Below are positions 26,246 through 34,930 of a stretch of 64,000 bases of DNA, piece by piece. Numbering within the stretch: position 1 is the first letter of the stretch; each line of letters starts with the position of its first letter. The stretch spans positions 414,747 to 478,746 of the forward strand of contig CAWGGV010000001.1 of NCBI GenBank assembly GCA_963822255.1, written 5' to 3'. Position numbers and translations under genes: made by a program. Below the pieces are notes generated by a model. The model saw only the letters and a program-made list of their open reading frames with translations. It was not told the DNA's origin and did not search any database. The DNA comes from UBA7803 sp963822255. Its GTDB lineage: Bacteria; Pseudomonadota; Gammaproteobacteria; Pseudomonadales; Azotimanducaceae.

Positions 26246-27829
26246 GCCCGGGCCCGCGGCTCCCGGGGCGCGCTGCGGAAGCCGCGCCGATCTTCCTCGT
26301 GCAGCCCATCTTCTTGGCGCAGCAAGGTCATCAGGTGGGTCAGCAGATCGCTGGCCAGCAGACTGCGCTGGCCCACCGCGTCAGCGCCCCGGTCACCGGC
26401 CAGGCTGTGCAGGCAGGTGCCGGCGACCGCCGCCGCCGGCGCACCGAGCCCCTGAGCGAGATAGCCCGCGATGACGCCGGAGAGCACGTCGCCCATACCG
26501 GCGGACGCCATGCCGGGATTACCGTGGGCACAGAGCCCGAGCAGCACCGGCTCACCATCGTCGTCCGCCGGGCCCGCCACCAGAGTCCCGGCGCCTTTCA
26601 GCACCGCGGCCCCGCCAGTGCGCCGCACCAGGGCCAGCGCCGCAGCAGGGCGATCCTGGTGCACGTCGGCGGTGCTCCAGTCGAGCAGCCGCGCCGCTTC
26701 ACCGCCGTGCGGCGTGACCACCAGAGGACCGCGGGCTTTGAGCCCCAGGGTGGCGAAACCGTGCAGGCCGTCCGCATCGAGCACCGTGGGCAGACCGAGG
26801 TCGAGGGATTCGGTAAGGAGCCCGGTGCCCCAGTCGTTGCGACCGAGGCCGGGGCCCAGCACCAACACGTCGGCCTTGCCGAGTACCGCCTGCCGGGCGG
26901 CCTCGTCGCCGGCATCCACCACCATCACCTCCGGCCGCCGGGCGAGGATGGCCGGGCGATGATCCGGCCGGGTCACCACGCTCACCATGCCCGCTCCGGT
27001 ACGCAGGGCCGCCTCCGCCGCCATCAGCGGGGCGCCGCCCATGTTGTGGTCACCGCCCACCACCACCACGTGGCCAAGGGCGTGCTTGTAGACGTTGACG
27101 TCGCGGGGTCGGGGGCGGTACGCGTCGGGCAGATCGCCGAAATGTAGCCATGGACAACCGCGCACGGCCCGGTAGACGGCGCTCGGCACCCCGAGATCGT
27201 CGAAGACCACGTCGCCGCTGCAGGCCGCGCCCATGCCGGTGAATAGGCCGAGCTTGCGGCCGATGAAGGTCACGGTGGCGGCCGCCCGCACCGCCGCCGG
27301 CTCGGCCGCCGCTCCGGTATCCGCCTGGATGCCACTTGGAATGTCGATGGCGAGTACCGGCCGGCCGCTGCCGTTGATCGCCTCCACCGCCCGCGCGAAC
27401 GGGGGCCGCAGCGCACCCTGGATGCCGGTGCCGAGCAGGGCATCCACCACCACGTCGGCGCCGGACAGGTCGTCGGGCGCACCGGACGCCGCCCGCACGC
27501 CGTGCTCGGCCGCCCAGTCCCGGGCGCGCGCGGCATCGCCCTGAAGCGCCGAGGCGTCTCCGAGCTGATGGACTTCGACCTCGAAACCCGGTGTCCCGGG
27601 CGAGCCCGGCGACGATGTAGCCGTCCCCGGCATTGTTCCCGCGGCCACAGCAGACGACCACGCGCCTGGCCTCAGGCCAGCGCTCCACCAGCTCGCGGAA
27701 CGCGGCGCGTCCGGCCCGCTGCATGAGGTCGAATCCGGCCATGCCGTGGGCCTCGATGGCCAGCCGGTCGAGCTGCCGGCACTGGGCGGCCGTATACAGC
27801 TCGGGCAGTGAACTTCGCGGTGCTGTCAT
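26242..27829 (-). CDS. nnr: Bifunctional NAD(P)HX epimerase/dehydratase Nnr (apparent frameshift)
   Basis: Repairs hydrated NAD(P)H. N-terminal epimerase (YjeF-N): 'ELYTAAQCRQLDRLAIEAHG' and 'VVVCCGRGNNAGDGYIVAGL'; C-terminal ADP/ATP-dependent dehydratase: 'VVVVGGDHNMGGAPLMAAEA', 'VLGPGLGRND', 'VVTPHGGEAARLL' and 'NPGMASAGMGDVLSGVIAG'. The frame changes after 'GLARDTGF': dropping one base from the AAA at 27584-27586 rejoins it to 'EVEVHQLGD' and yields 528 residues (E. coli 515). Divergent from queG. Confidence 0.92.
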
Positions 27830-27875
27830 GGCCCTATACTGGCGCCACCCTCTTGCAATTGGAACGGCTCGGGCT

Positions 27876-28961
27876 TTGGATCTCGACGCGCTCGCGCAGG
27901 ACATCAAGCGCTGGGGTCGCGACCTCGGCTTTCAGCGCCTCGGCATCACCGACACGGATCTCTCCGCGTATCGGGACAAGGTGCGGGCGTTTCTGGCGGC
28001 CGGCCGTCACGGCACCATGGACTACCTCACCCGCAACCTGGACAAGCGCCTGGACCCGGCGCTGCTGGAGCCCGGGACCTGTCGCGTGATCGTCGCCCGC
28101 ATGGACTACCTGCCCGCCGGCGCGGACCCCGTGGGCGTGCTCGAAACGGCGGGCAAGGCTTACGTGGCCCGCTACGCCGTCGGCCGGGACTACCACAAGG
28201 TGATCCGGCGGCGGCTGGCGGCGTTGGCCCGGCAGATCGATGAAGCCGCCCGCCAGGCCGGCCCCGAGGGGGAGGGCCGTTACCGGGCCTTTACCGATTC
28301 GGCGCCGGTTCTGGAGAAAGCCCTGGCGGAAAAGGCAGGCCTCGGCTGGATCGGCAAGAACACCCTGCTGCTGGATCGCGATGCCGGATCCTGGTTTTTC
28401 CTCGGTGAGATCTACACCAACCTGCCGCTGCCGGTGGACGGCCCCCCTGCCTCGAGCGGTGAAGCCGATCCCTGTGGTCGGTGCAGAGCCTGCATCACGG
28501 TGTGCCCCACCGATGCTATCGTCGGCCCCAGGGAGCTGGACGCCCGGCGCTGCATTTCGTATCTGACCATCGAGCATCGGGGCAGCATTCCGGAGGAGCT
28601 CCGGCCCCTCATCGGCAATCGGGTGTTCGGTTGCGACGACTGCCAGCTGTACTGCCCGTGGAACCGCTATGCCCGGCTCACCCGGGAGGGGGACTTCACT
28701 CCGCGCCACCAGCTGGACGACGCGGGGCTGCTCGACCTGTTCGCGTGGACCGAGCAGGAGTTCCTGGAACGAACGGAGGGCTCGGCCATTCGCCGGGCCG
28801 GCTACCAGCGCTGGCAGCGGAATCTGGCGGTTGCCATCGGCAACGGACCGCCCGGCGAGGCGGCGGTGGCGGCCCTGCGTGCCCGGCGGACGCAGGCTAC
28901 GCCGCTGGTGCGCGAGCACATCGACTGGGCGCTGGCGCGTCTCGACGAAGAGGGCTGCTGA
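27876..28961 (+). CDS. queG: Epoxyqueuosine reductase QueG
   Basis: Cobalamin-dependent reductase that makes queuosine in tRNA. About 361 residues: 'WGRDLGFQRLGITDTDLS', 'KNTLLLDRDAGSWFFLGEI', and two 4Fe-4S motifs, 'CGRCRACITVCPTDAI' and 'FGCDDCQLYCPWNRYA', then HEAT-like helices at the end. The start is probably TTG 27876 ('LDLDALAQDIKRWG'): a -10-like TATACT at 27835-27840 would place transcription start downstream of the in-frame ATG at 27828. Cobalt-cofactor use is known for the family. Confidence 0.92.
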   Translation: MDLDALAQDIKRWGRDLGFQRLGITDTDLSAYRDKVRAFLAAGRHGTMDYLTRNLDKRLDPALLEPGTCRVIVARMDYLPAGADPVGVLETAGKAYVARYAVGRDYHKVIRRRLAALARQIDEAARQAGPEGEGRYRAFTDSAPVLEKALAEKAGLGWIGKNTLLLDRDAGSWFFLGEIYTNLPLPVDGPPASSGEADPCGRCRACITVCPTDAIVGPRELDARRCISYLTIEHRGSIPEELRPLIGNRVFGCDDCQLYCPWNRYARLTREGDFTPRHQLDDAGLLDLFAWTEQEFLERTEGSAIRRAGYQRWQRNLAVAIGNGPPGEAAVAALRARRTQATPLVREHIDWALARLDEEGC

Positions 28962-28978
28962 TCCGCTCTCGACCCGGT

Positions 28979-29563
28979 TCAGCTTTCCTGCTCATTGCTG
29001 TCCAGGCCGTCCGGGGGCTGGCAACGCAGGAAGTGCTCGCGGTAATAGCGAAGCTCCGCGATGGATTCGCGGACGTCCGCCAGCGCCGTATGCTCGTTCT
29101 TCTTGGAAAACCCGCCGACGAGGTCGGGACGCCAGCGCTGCACCAGCTCCTTGATGCTGCTCACGTCCACCATCCGGTAGTGCAGGTAGTCCTCGAGGGT
29201 CGGCATATAGCGGGCGAGGAAGCGCCGGTCCTGCCAGATGGTGTTGCCGCACAAGGGGGAGCGCTTCTTCGCCACGTGAGCCTCGAGAAACGCCAGGGTC
29301 GCCGCCTCCGCCTCCCGCTCGGCCACGCCCTGCTCACGCACCCGGGCGAGCAGCCCCGAGGCGCCATGGTGGCTGCGGTTCCAGTCGTCCATGGCCTCCA
29401 GCAGGGACTCCGGCTGCTTCACCGCCAGCACCGGGCCTTCCGCCACCACCTCGAGATCGCTGTTCGTGACGATGGTGGCGATCTCGAGGATGCGCTCCTT
29501 TTCCGGGTCCAGCCCGGTCATCTCCATGTCCATCCACACCAGGTGCGCCGTCTCGTTCGCCAC
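28979..29563 (-). CDS. orn: Oligoribonuclease
   Basis: DEDDh 3'-5' exonuclease that degrades 2-5 nt RNAs, including pGpG from c-di-GMP breakdown, so it links to the FimX system nearby. 194 residues: 'HLVWMDMEMTGLDPEKERIL' (first Asp/Glu pair), 'HRMVDVSS'-type region ('HYRMVDVSSIKELVQRW') and 'KNEHTALADVRESIAELRYY' (His/Asp). GTG 29563 has GGAGG four bases upstream. Ends convergently with queG. Confidence 0.96.
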   Translation of the reverse strand: MANETAHLVWMDMEMTGLDPEKERILEIATIVTNSDLEVVAEGPVLAVKQPESLLEAMDDWNRSHHGASGLLARVREQGVAEREAEAATLAFLEAHVAKKRSPLCGNTIWQDRRFLARYMPTLEDYLHYRMVDVSSIKELVQRWRPDLVGGFSKKNEHTALADVRESIAELRYYREHFLRCQPPDGLDSNEQES

Positions 29564-29762
29564 GCTGCCTCCGTTGTCTGCCGTGCCGGCGGCCGCCGGC
29601 ACGGCCATTATCCCTGGCGCGCAGCAAACCTCCACCTCGAGCAGCCTGCCGGCGCGCCGGCCCGGCCAGCGGTGAGCTACCATACGCCGCCGGGACGGCG
29701 CCGCGGCTGCCGGATCCGGCCCTGACGAGATCGAGACGAGAGACGACACGGGAGATCCTTTC

Positions 29763-30616
29763 ATGACCCGCGAGCGCCTGATGGAACCGGAAGCCCTGGC
29801 GTCCAGCGACCCCGCCGCCCGCGCGCGCCTGCTCCTGGTTCACGTGGGGGAGCGCGCCGGCTACGAGCGGGCTCACCTGCCCGGCGCCCGGCTGGTGGAG
29901 CCACGCGAGCTGGTCAGCGGCCAGCCGCCGGCACCGGGGGGGCTGCCGGATCAGGCGCGGCTCGAGGGGGTATTCTCCGCGCTCGGATACACTCCCGACC
30001 GACCCATCGTGGTCTACGACGACGAGGGCGGCGGCTGGGCCGGCCGCTTCGTCTGGATCCTGGACGTCATCGGCCACTGCCGCTGGCGCTATCTCGACGG
30101 CGGGCTCACGGCCTGGGCCGCCGCCGGCCTTCCGTTGGCGGCCGGCGCGCCGCCCGCTGCGCTGCCCGGTCACGTCTCCCTGCATCTGGATCTGTCGCCG
30201 GTCGCCGATGTGGACGACGTGCTGGCCGCCATCGGCGACCGCGAGCAGTTGATCTGGGACGTCCGCTCACCGGCCGAGTACCGGGGTGAGAAGAGCGGCT
30301 CCCGCCGGGCCGGTCACATTCCCGGCGCCGTAAATCTGGACTGGATGGAGCTGAAGGACCCGGCGCGAGCGCTGCGGCTGGTGAGTGACCTCCGGGAACG
30401 GATGGAGGCTCGCGGCATCACGCCGGACAAGCGCATCATCACCCACTGCCAGACCCACCACCGTTCGGGGCTGTCGTATCTGGCCGCCCGGCTGCTGGGG
30501 TATCCGCAGCGTGCGCGCCTACCCGGGCTCCTGGGCGGAGTGGGGCAATCGCGACGACACCCCGGTGGCGTCAGGGCAGCGAGCCAGACAGCGCGGAGGA
30601 CGGCGGGCCCCGGTGA
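29763..30616 (+). CDS. rhdA: Thiosulfate sulfurtransferase, two rhodanese domains (apparent frameshifts)
   Basis: Transfers sulfane sulfur from thiosulfate. Inactive first rhodanese domain ('ARLLLVHVGERAGYERAHLP', 'IVVYDDEGGGWAGRFVWIL'), then a catalytic domain with Cys in 'IITHCQTHHRSGLSYLAARL'. The frame breaks at 30507, where one extra C after TATCCG moves the rest ('SVRAYPGSWAEWGNRDDTPV') to another frame. A further one-base change near 30561-30571 would give '...TPVRQGSEPDSAEDGGPR' ending at a TGA that overlaps the psd GTG. That yields 283 residues (about 271 in Pseudomonas). ATG 29763 has GGAG eight bases upstream. Confidence 0.85.
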
Positions 30617-31440
30617 ACGAGCTGTTCGCCCTGCTGCAGCGCCTGCTGCCCCAGCACGTGCTGTCCCGCCTGGCGGGCGGCTCGCCAGCAGCCGGGCAGG
30701 CTGGATCCGACACGCCGCTGATCCACGGCTTCGCCCGGTACTACGGCGTAGATACCACGGAAGCGGAGCGGCCGTCGCTGGACGACTACCACAGCTTCAA
30801 CGACTTCTTCACCCGCAGCCTGGCCCCCCAGGCGCGGCCGGTGGACGCTGACCCGCGGTCTTTGGTCTCGCCGGCGGACGGGGTGATCAGCCAGGCCGGC
30901 TGCCTGGACGGCGAGCGGCTGCTCCAGGCCAAAGGCACCAGCTATCGGCTCGATTCCCTGATCGCGGAATCGGCGCCTGGATTCCACGGCGGCAGCTTCG
31001 TCACCGTCTATCTGGCGCCGCAGCGACTACCACCGGGTGCATGCCCCCGCCGAGGGTGCCCTGGCCGCCACCACCGCGGTGCCGGGACGGCTGTTCTCGG
31101 TGAACGCGCGCACCGAAGCGGCCGTGTCGGACCTGTTCTGCCGCAACGAGCGCCTGGTGTGCCGGTTCGAAACCGCCCACGGCAGCATGCTGGTGGTGCT
31201 GGTGGGGGCGCTGATCTGGGCCGCATCGAGACGGTGTGGGGCGGCCCTCGCTCCCCCTACCGGCGGGTCGAACGCGACCACTGGCAGCAGGCGTTTCGGC
31301 GGGGCGAGGAGATCGGCCGTTTCCTGCTGGGCTCCACGGTGATCGTCTGCGGCGAGCCAGGGCGTGTGCGGTGGGAGGACGCCGTGCGGCCGGGGCAGCG
31401 GGTGCGGGTGGGGGAACGGCTGGGCTGGTTCGTCGACTGA
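30613..31440 (+). CDS. psd: Phosphatidylserine decarboxylase (two apparent indels)
   Basis: Membrane-associated pyruvoyl enzyme making phosphatidylethanolamine. 'RYYGVDTTEAERPSLDDYHS', 'FNDFFTRSL', 'LVSPADGVISQAG' and the self-cleavage motif FLLGSTVIV are present. The central segment is out of frame: an extra C at 31021 precedes 'SDYHRVHAPAEGALAATTAV' and a missing base near 31216 precedes 'GRIETVWGGP'. With one base removed and one added, 275 residues result, a normal size. The GTG start shares GTGA with the corrected rhodanese stop. Confidence 0.88.
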   Translation: MNELFALLQRLLPQHVLSRLAGGSPAAGQAGSDTPLIHGFARYYGVDTTEAERPSLDDYHSFNDFFTRSLAPQARPVDADPRSLVSPADGVISQAGCLDGERLLQAKGTSYRLDSLIAESAPGFHGGSFVTVYLAPQRLPPGACPRRGCPGRHHRGAGTAVLGERAHRSGRVGPVLPQRAPGVPVRNRPRQHAGGAGGGADLGRIETVWGGPRSPYRRVERDHWQQAFRRGEEIGRFLLGSTVIVCGEPGRVRWEDAVRPGQRVRVGERLGWFVD

Positions 31441-31444
31441 GAGA

Positions 31445-32333
31445 TCACGGCGGAGCAGAAGCGCGATCGGCAGGAAACGGCATGACGTCCGCGAGGCTCG
31501 ACGCGCCGATCGCCAGCATCAGCAGCCGGTCGAAGCCGAGCGCCACGCCGGCACAGGCAGGCAGACCCGCGGCCATGGCGTCCAGGAAGCGGCGGTCGAG
31601 CGCCGGCTCGTGCTGGCCGCGCCGCCGGCGCACCGCGAGGTCAGCGCGAAAGCGAGCCTCCAGCGCGTCCCGGTCGCCGAGCTCCCAGTAGCCGTTGGCG
31701 AGCTCCACGCCGTCCACCACGAGCTCGAAGCGGGCCGCCACTTCCGGACGCTCCGGCCGCAAGCCGCGCCAGGGCTGCCTGATCCGCGGGATAATCGACG
31801 ACGAACCGGCGGCCGGGCCCGAGCGCATCGAGCCCGGCGGCGAAGGCGAGATCGAGCGTATCCCGCTCGCAGAAGCCGCTGCTCGACTGCAGCGACGGCG
31901 CGGCCTGCACCACATCCGCGTAGCAGAGCGATTCGAACGGCGCGGGGCCGAGCACGGCGTCCACCAGATCCGCCACCTCTGCCATGAGCTCGCGGTCGGT
32001 GAAGCCGAGCCGGTACCACTCGAGCATCACGAACTCCGGATTGTGATGGCGGCCGGCCTCGCCGGCGCGGAACACCGGGCCGAGCTGGTACACGGACGGC
32101 GCCCCGGCCGCCAGCAGGCGCTTGAGGTAGTATTCCGGCGAGGTCTGCAGGTACCCGTAGCCGGGCACCTGGATGGATTCCACCGCCGGCTCGCTGACGG
32201 TGGCGGCGCCGAGCAGCGGCGTGTGCACTTCGATCACGCCCCGCCGGTGGAAGAAGTCGCGCACCGTGCGCAACAGCTCGGACCGCCGCCGGAGGGCGTC
32301 GAGGCCGCAGGCAGGCCGCCAGTGGGTCTCCAT
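31445..32333 (-). CDS. epmA: EF-P beta-lysyltransferase EpmA (apparent frameshift)
   Basis: LysRS-like enzyme, lacking the anticodon domain, that attaches (R)-beta-lysine to EF-P. Class II motifs: 'FFHRRGVIEVHTPLL', 'VESIQVPGYGYLQTSPEYYL', 'VYQLGPVFRAGEAGRHHNPE' and 'GVALGFDRLLMLAIGA'. The frame shifts after 'YPADQAALARL': dropping one base of the AA at 31761-31762 continues as 'RPERPEVAARFELVVDGVEL', giving 295 residues (E. coli 325). Lies 16 bp downstream of its substrate gene efp. Confidence 0.9.
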
Positions 32334-32349
32334 GCCGCGCTGGCCGAGG

Positions 32350-32922
32350 TCAGCCTTGCGCGCGGCTCACGTACTCGCCGGTGCGGGTGTCGACCCGGAG
32401 CACGTCGCCCACCTCGATAAACAACGGCACCTTGACCGATGCACCGGTGGAGAGCTTGGCGGGCTTGTTACCGCCCTGGGCGGTGTCGCCCTTCAGGCCC
32501 GGGTCGGTCTCGACGACCTCGAGCTCGAGGAAGTTGGGCGGGGTCACCGAGATCGGATCGTCGTTCCACAGGGTGACCTGATAGGTTTCCTGCTCTTTCA
32601 GCCATCCGCCGGCGTCGGCGACCGCCGCCGCGGACGCAGCGAGCTGCTCGTAGCTGCCGTCGGTCTTCATGAAGTGCCAGAGCTCGCCGTCCGTGTAGAG
32701 ATACTCCATGTCGATCTCCATGACGTCGGCGCCCTCGAGGGCCTCGCCCGACTTGAACGTGCGCTCCCAGACCCGGCCGCTGATGAGGTTGCGGAACTTG
32801 ACCCGGTTGAACGCCTGACCCTTGCCCGGCTTGACGAATTCGTTCTCCAGAATCGTGCAGGGGTCGCCCTCCAGCAGCACTTTCAATCCTGATTTGAACT
32901 CGCTCGTGGAATAGCTGGCCAT
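32350..32922 (-). CDS. efp: Translation elongation factor P
   Basis: Relieves ribosome stalling at polyproline. 190 residues: KOW-like N-domain ('MASYSTSEFKSGLKVLLEGD'), the modification loop 'ENEFVKPGKGQAFNRVKF' with Lys at the tip, and two OB domains. The Lys tip together with adjacent epmA indicates beta-lysylation rather than rhamnosylation (Arg, EarP). ATG 32922 excludes the 31 upstream in-frame residues. Confidence 0.96.
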   Translation of the reverse strand: MASYSTSEFKSGLKVLLEGDPCTILENEFVKPGKGQAFNRVKFRNLISGRVWERTFKSGEALEGADVMEIDMEYLYTDGELWHFMKTDGSYEQLAASAAAVADAGGWLKEQETYQVTLWNDDPISVTPPNFLELEVVETDPGLKGDTAQGGNKPAKLSTGASVKVPLFIEVGDVLRVDTRTGEYVSRAQG

Positions 32923-33030
32923 GGGATCGCATTCTGCATGGTTCGAAGGGGCGCGCATGATAACGCCGTTCGCGCCGCGGCGCAGCCCGGCCGCCGCCGT
33001 CCGACCGCGCGCCAATCGCGCGCGAATACG

Positions 33031-33059
33031 GCTACAGGTCGGGCGGAATTCCCTATACT
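33031..33059 (+). promoter_or_regulatory. Possible promoter upstream of the fimX-neighbour gene
   Basis: A -10 TATACT at 33054-33059 lies 27 bp before the ATG at 33086. The -35 GCTACA at 33031-33036 has 17-base spacing but only three consensus bases. It lies in the divergent gap opposite efp. Confidence 0.45.
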
Positions 33060-33085
33060 AGTGAGCCTGTGCATCACCGCCTTAC

Positions 33086-34867
33086 ATGAACGACGTTCCC
33101 ACAAACCGGATTATCGCCCCCGCCCCGACGCTCGCGCGCCTGTCCTTCTGCGAAACCGATCCATCGGCCCTGACCGAGTGGGTGATCGCGCTGCCGATGG
33201 CCAACACGGCGGACGCGGCGAGTCGCATCCGCCAGGCCACTTACGAAATCGCCCGCCTCAACGTGGACCCGGAAAGACGAATGGAGCTGCTCGAGCAGGT
33301 CCGACCGATTCTCCACTACCTGTGCGCGCGCCTGGACCGCAACGCCGCCAGCTCGACCAGTCAAAGCGACGCCATCGCCCGGCTCGCCCAGGGCCTGCAG
33401 ACGGACCTGTGCGCGGGCTACAAGAGCGTGGTAGCGGCGGCCCTGGACCAGAATCCCGGCGACCATCCGGCTCGATTCCAGGATGACGACTTGCTGCCGA
33501 TGGCCATTCATCGCGCATTGTCTGACCTGTCCCGCACCCTGCTCCGGACCTTGCAGTTCTATGTGGAGCCCGCCGACCGGCTGTGGCTCGAGCTGAACCA
33601 GCTGTACCTGATCGCCGAGCGTCTGGAGCTGGAAGGGCGGAAACTCGAGGACGCCGAGAATCACGCGAGCCCGGTGACGACCCCCATGAGCGCCTATCTG
33701 CGCTCGGTGCTGCTGGCGTGCTCCAAGCCCAACCAGATGCGCTACCGCCAGCTCGCCGAGGTGTTCAACTATCTGGAAACCTGGTCCACCTACGTCTCCC
33801 TGGAACGCGACGCCACGTCGGCGCTGTTCGCCGTGGACCTGGCGTCCGACGACGGTCCCATCTACAAACGCCTCATGCGCGACGCCGTTGAGCCTCGCGG
33901 CATCCGCACCGACGCCCTGGTCTTCGAGATCGAGTGCTATCTGCGCGGCGCCGCCTGCAGCATCCGGGTGCCCGAAGGCGCGTCCGAAGGTCAGCTCCGT
34001 CACCTGGCCGCCGCCTGGGGCATGATGCGCCCCCGCTCCCACCGACGCACCACCGCCTCGGGACTGGTGAAGGCCTGCGTCGGCCTGCGCGACGCCCACT
34101 ACTTCCTGTCCGGCGGCACGGAATTCGCCGACCTCCTCGACGATCCGGAGGCTCTGGCGCAGCAGGAGGTGAACCCGTTTCTCGCTGATCGGGCACACCG
34201 CCGGGATCCCAAGCAAACGGCGGTCAAAGACGTCTGGGACGACGCCTTCGACGTCACTCGCCGAATCCCGGAGAATCCGCACATCGCCGACCCGAACCGG
34301 ATCCTCCGCGACGGCCGAGAGCGGGACCCGGCGGCGGCGCGAGAGAGTCCCCCCGACAGCGCCGGCAGCCATCAGATCTACGACACCACGGCCATCGATA
34401 CCAGCCCCGGCGGCTATCAGATCCGCTGGAACGACCCGCTGCCGCCGCACCTGCAGACGGGGGAGGTGCTCGCTATGCGGGAGGCTGCGGACAGCCGCTG
34501 GAGCGTCGCGGTGGTGCGCTGGATCCGTCAGGATCAGCAGGGCACTGCCATGGGAATCGAGCTGCTGTCCCCCCGGGCGATCCCGGTGGCTGCACGGGTC
34601 ATCCAGAAGCTCGGCGGGCCCACCACGTATGCGCGGGCGCTGATGCTGCCCGAGCTCAAGCCAATCGGCCAACCGGCCACCTTGATCACGCCCCGGGTGC
34701 CTTTTCAGGCCGGCCAGAAGGTGCACGTCCAGAAGCAGGGAGTGCGCAGTACCGCACAGCTCACCAAGTGCGTGCTCAGAACCGAAAGTGTGAGCCGGTT
34801 CACATACCGCATGTTGTCTGGTTACTTGGAAAACGCCCACGTCACCTTGAAGATGAGCGGCCAGTAG
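33086..34867 (+). CDS. Conserved protein beside fimX, C-terminal PilZ-like region
   Basis: 593 residues with no signal peptide or membrane segments. The N-terminal ~380 residues are helical and unrecognised ('SDLSRTLLRTLQFYVEPADR', 'YRQLAEVFNYLETW'). After a polar linker, a beta-rich C-terminal ~190 residues ('GGYQIRWNDPLPPHL', 'SVAVVRWIRQDQQGTAMGIE') resembles a PilZ fold in pattern, but the RxxxR and D/NxSxxG c-di-GMP motifs are not evident. A protein of this kind precedes fimX in Pseudomonas as I recall, and genes here are 63 bp apart. A role with FimX in c-di-GMP or pilus control is inferred from position. Confidence 0.6.
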   Translation: MNDVPTNRIIAPAPTLARLSFCETDPSALTEWVIALPMANTADAASRIRQATYEIARLNVDPERRMELLEQVRPILHYLCARLDRNAASSTSQSDAIARLAQGLQTDLCAGYKSVVAAALDQNPGDHPARFQDDDLLPMAIHRALSDLSRTLLRTLQFYVEPADRLWLELNQLYLIAERLELEGRKLEDAENHASPVTTPMSAYLRSVLLACSKPNQMRYRQLAEVFNYLETWSTYVSLERDATSALFAVDLASDDGPIYKRLMRDAVEPRGIRTDALVFEIECYLRGAACSIRVPEGASEGQLRHLAAAWGMMRPRSHRRTTASGLVKACVGLRDAHYFLSGGTEFADLLDDPEALAQQEVNPFLADRAHRRDPKQTAVKDVWDDAFDVTRRIPENPHIADPNRILRDGRERDPAAARESPPDSAGSHQIYDTTAIDTSPGGYQIRWNDPLPPHLQTGEVLAMREAADSRWSVAVVRWIRQDQQGTAMGIELLSPRAIPVAARVIQKLGGPTTYARALMLPELKPIGQPATLITPRVPFQAGQKVHVQKQGVRSTAQLTKCVLRTESVSRFTYRMLSGYLENAHVTLKMSGQ

Positions 34868-34930
34868 ACGAGGCTGGGCGGCGCTTCCGGCGGCGCTCGG
34901 TAGTATGGATACGCAGTCTTCGAGAAGGAT

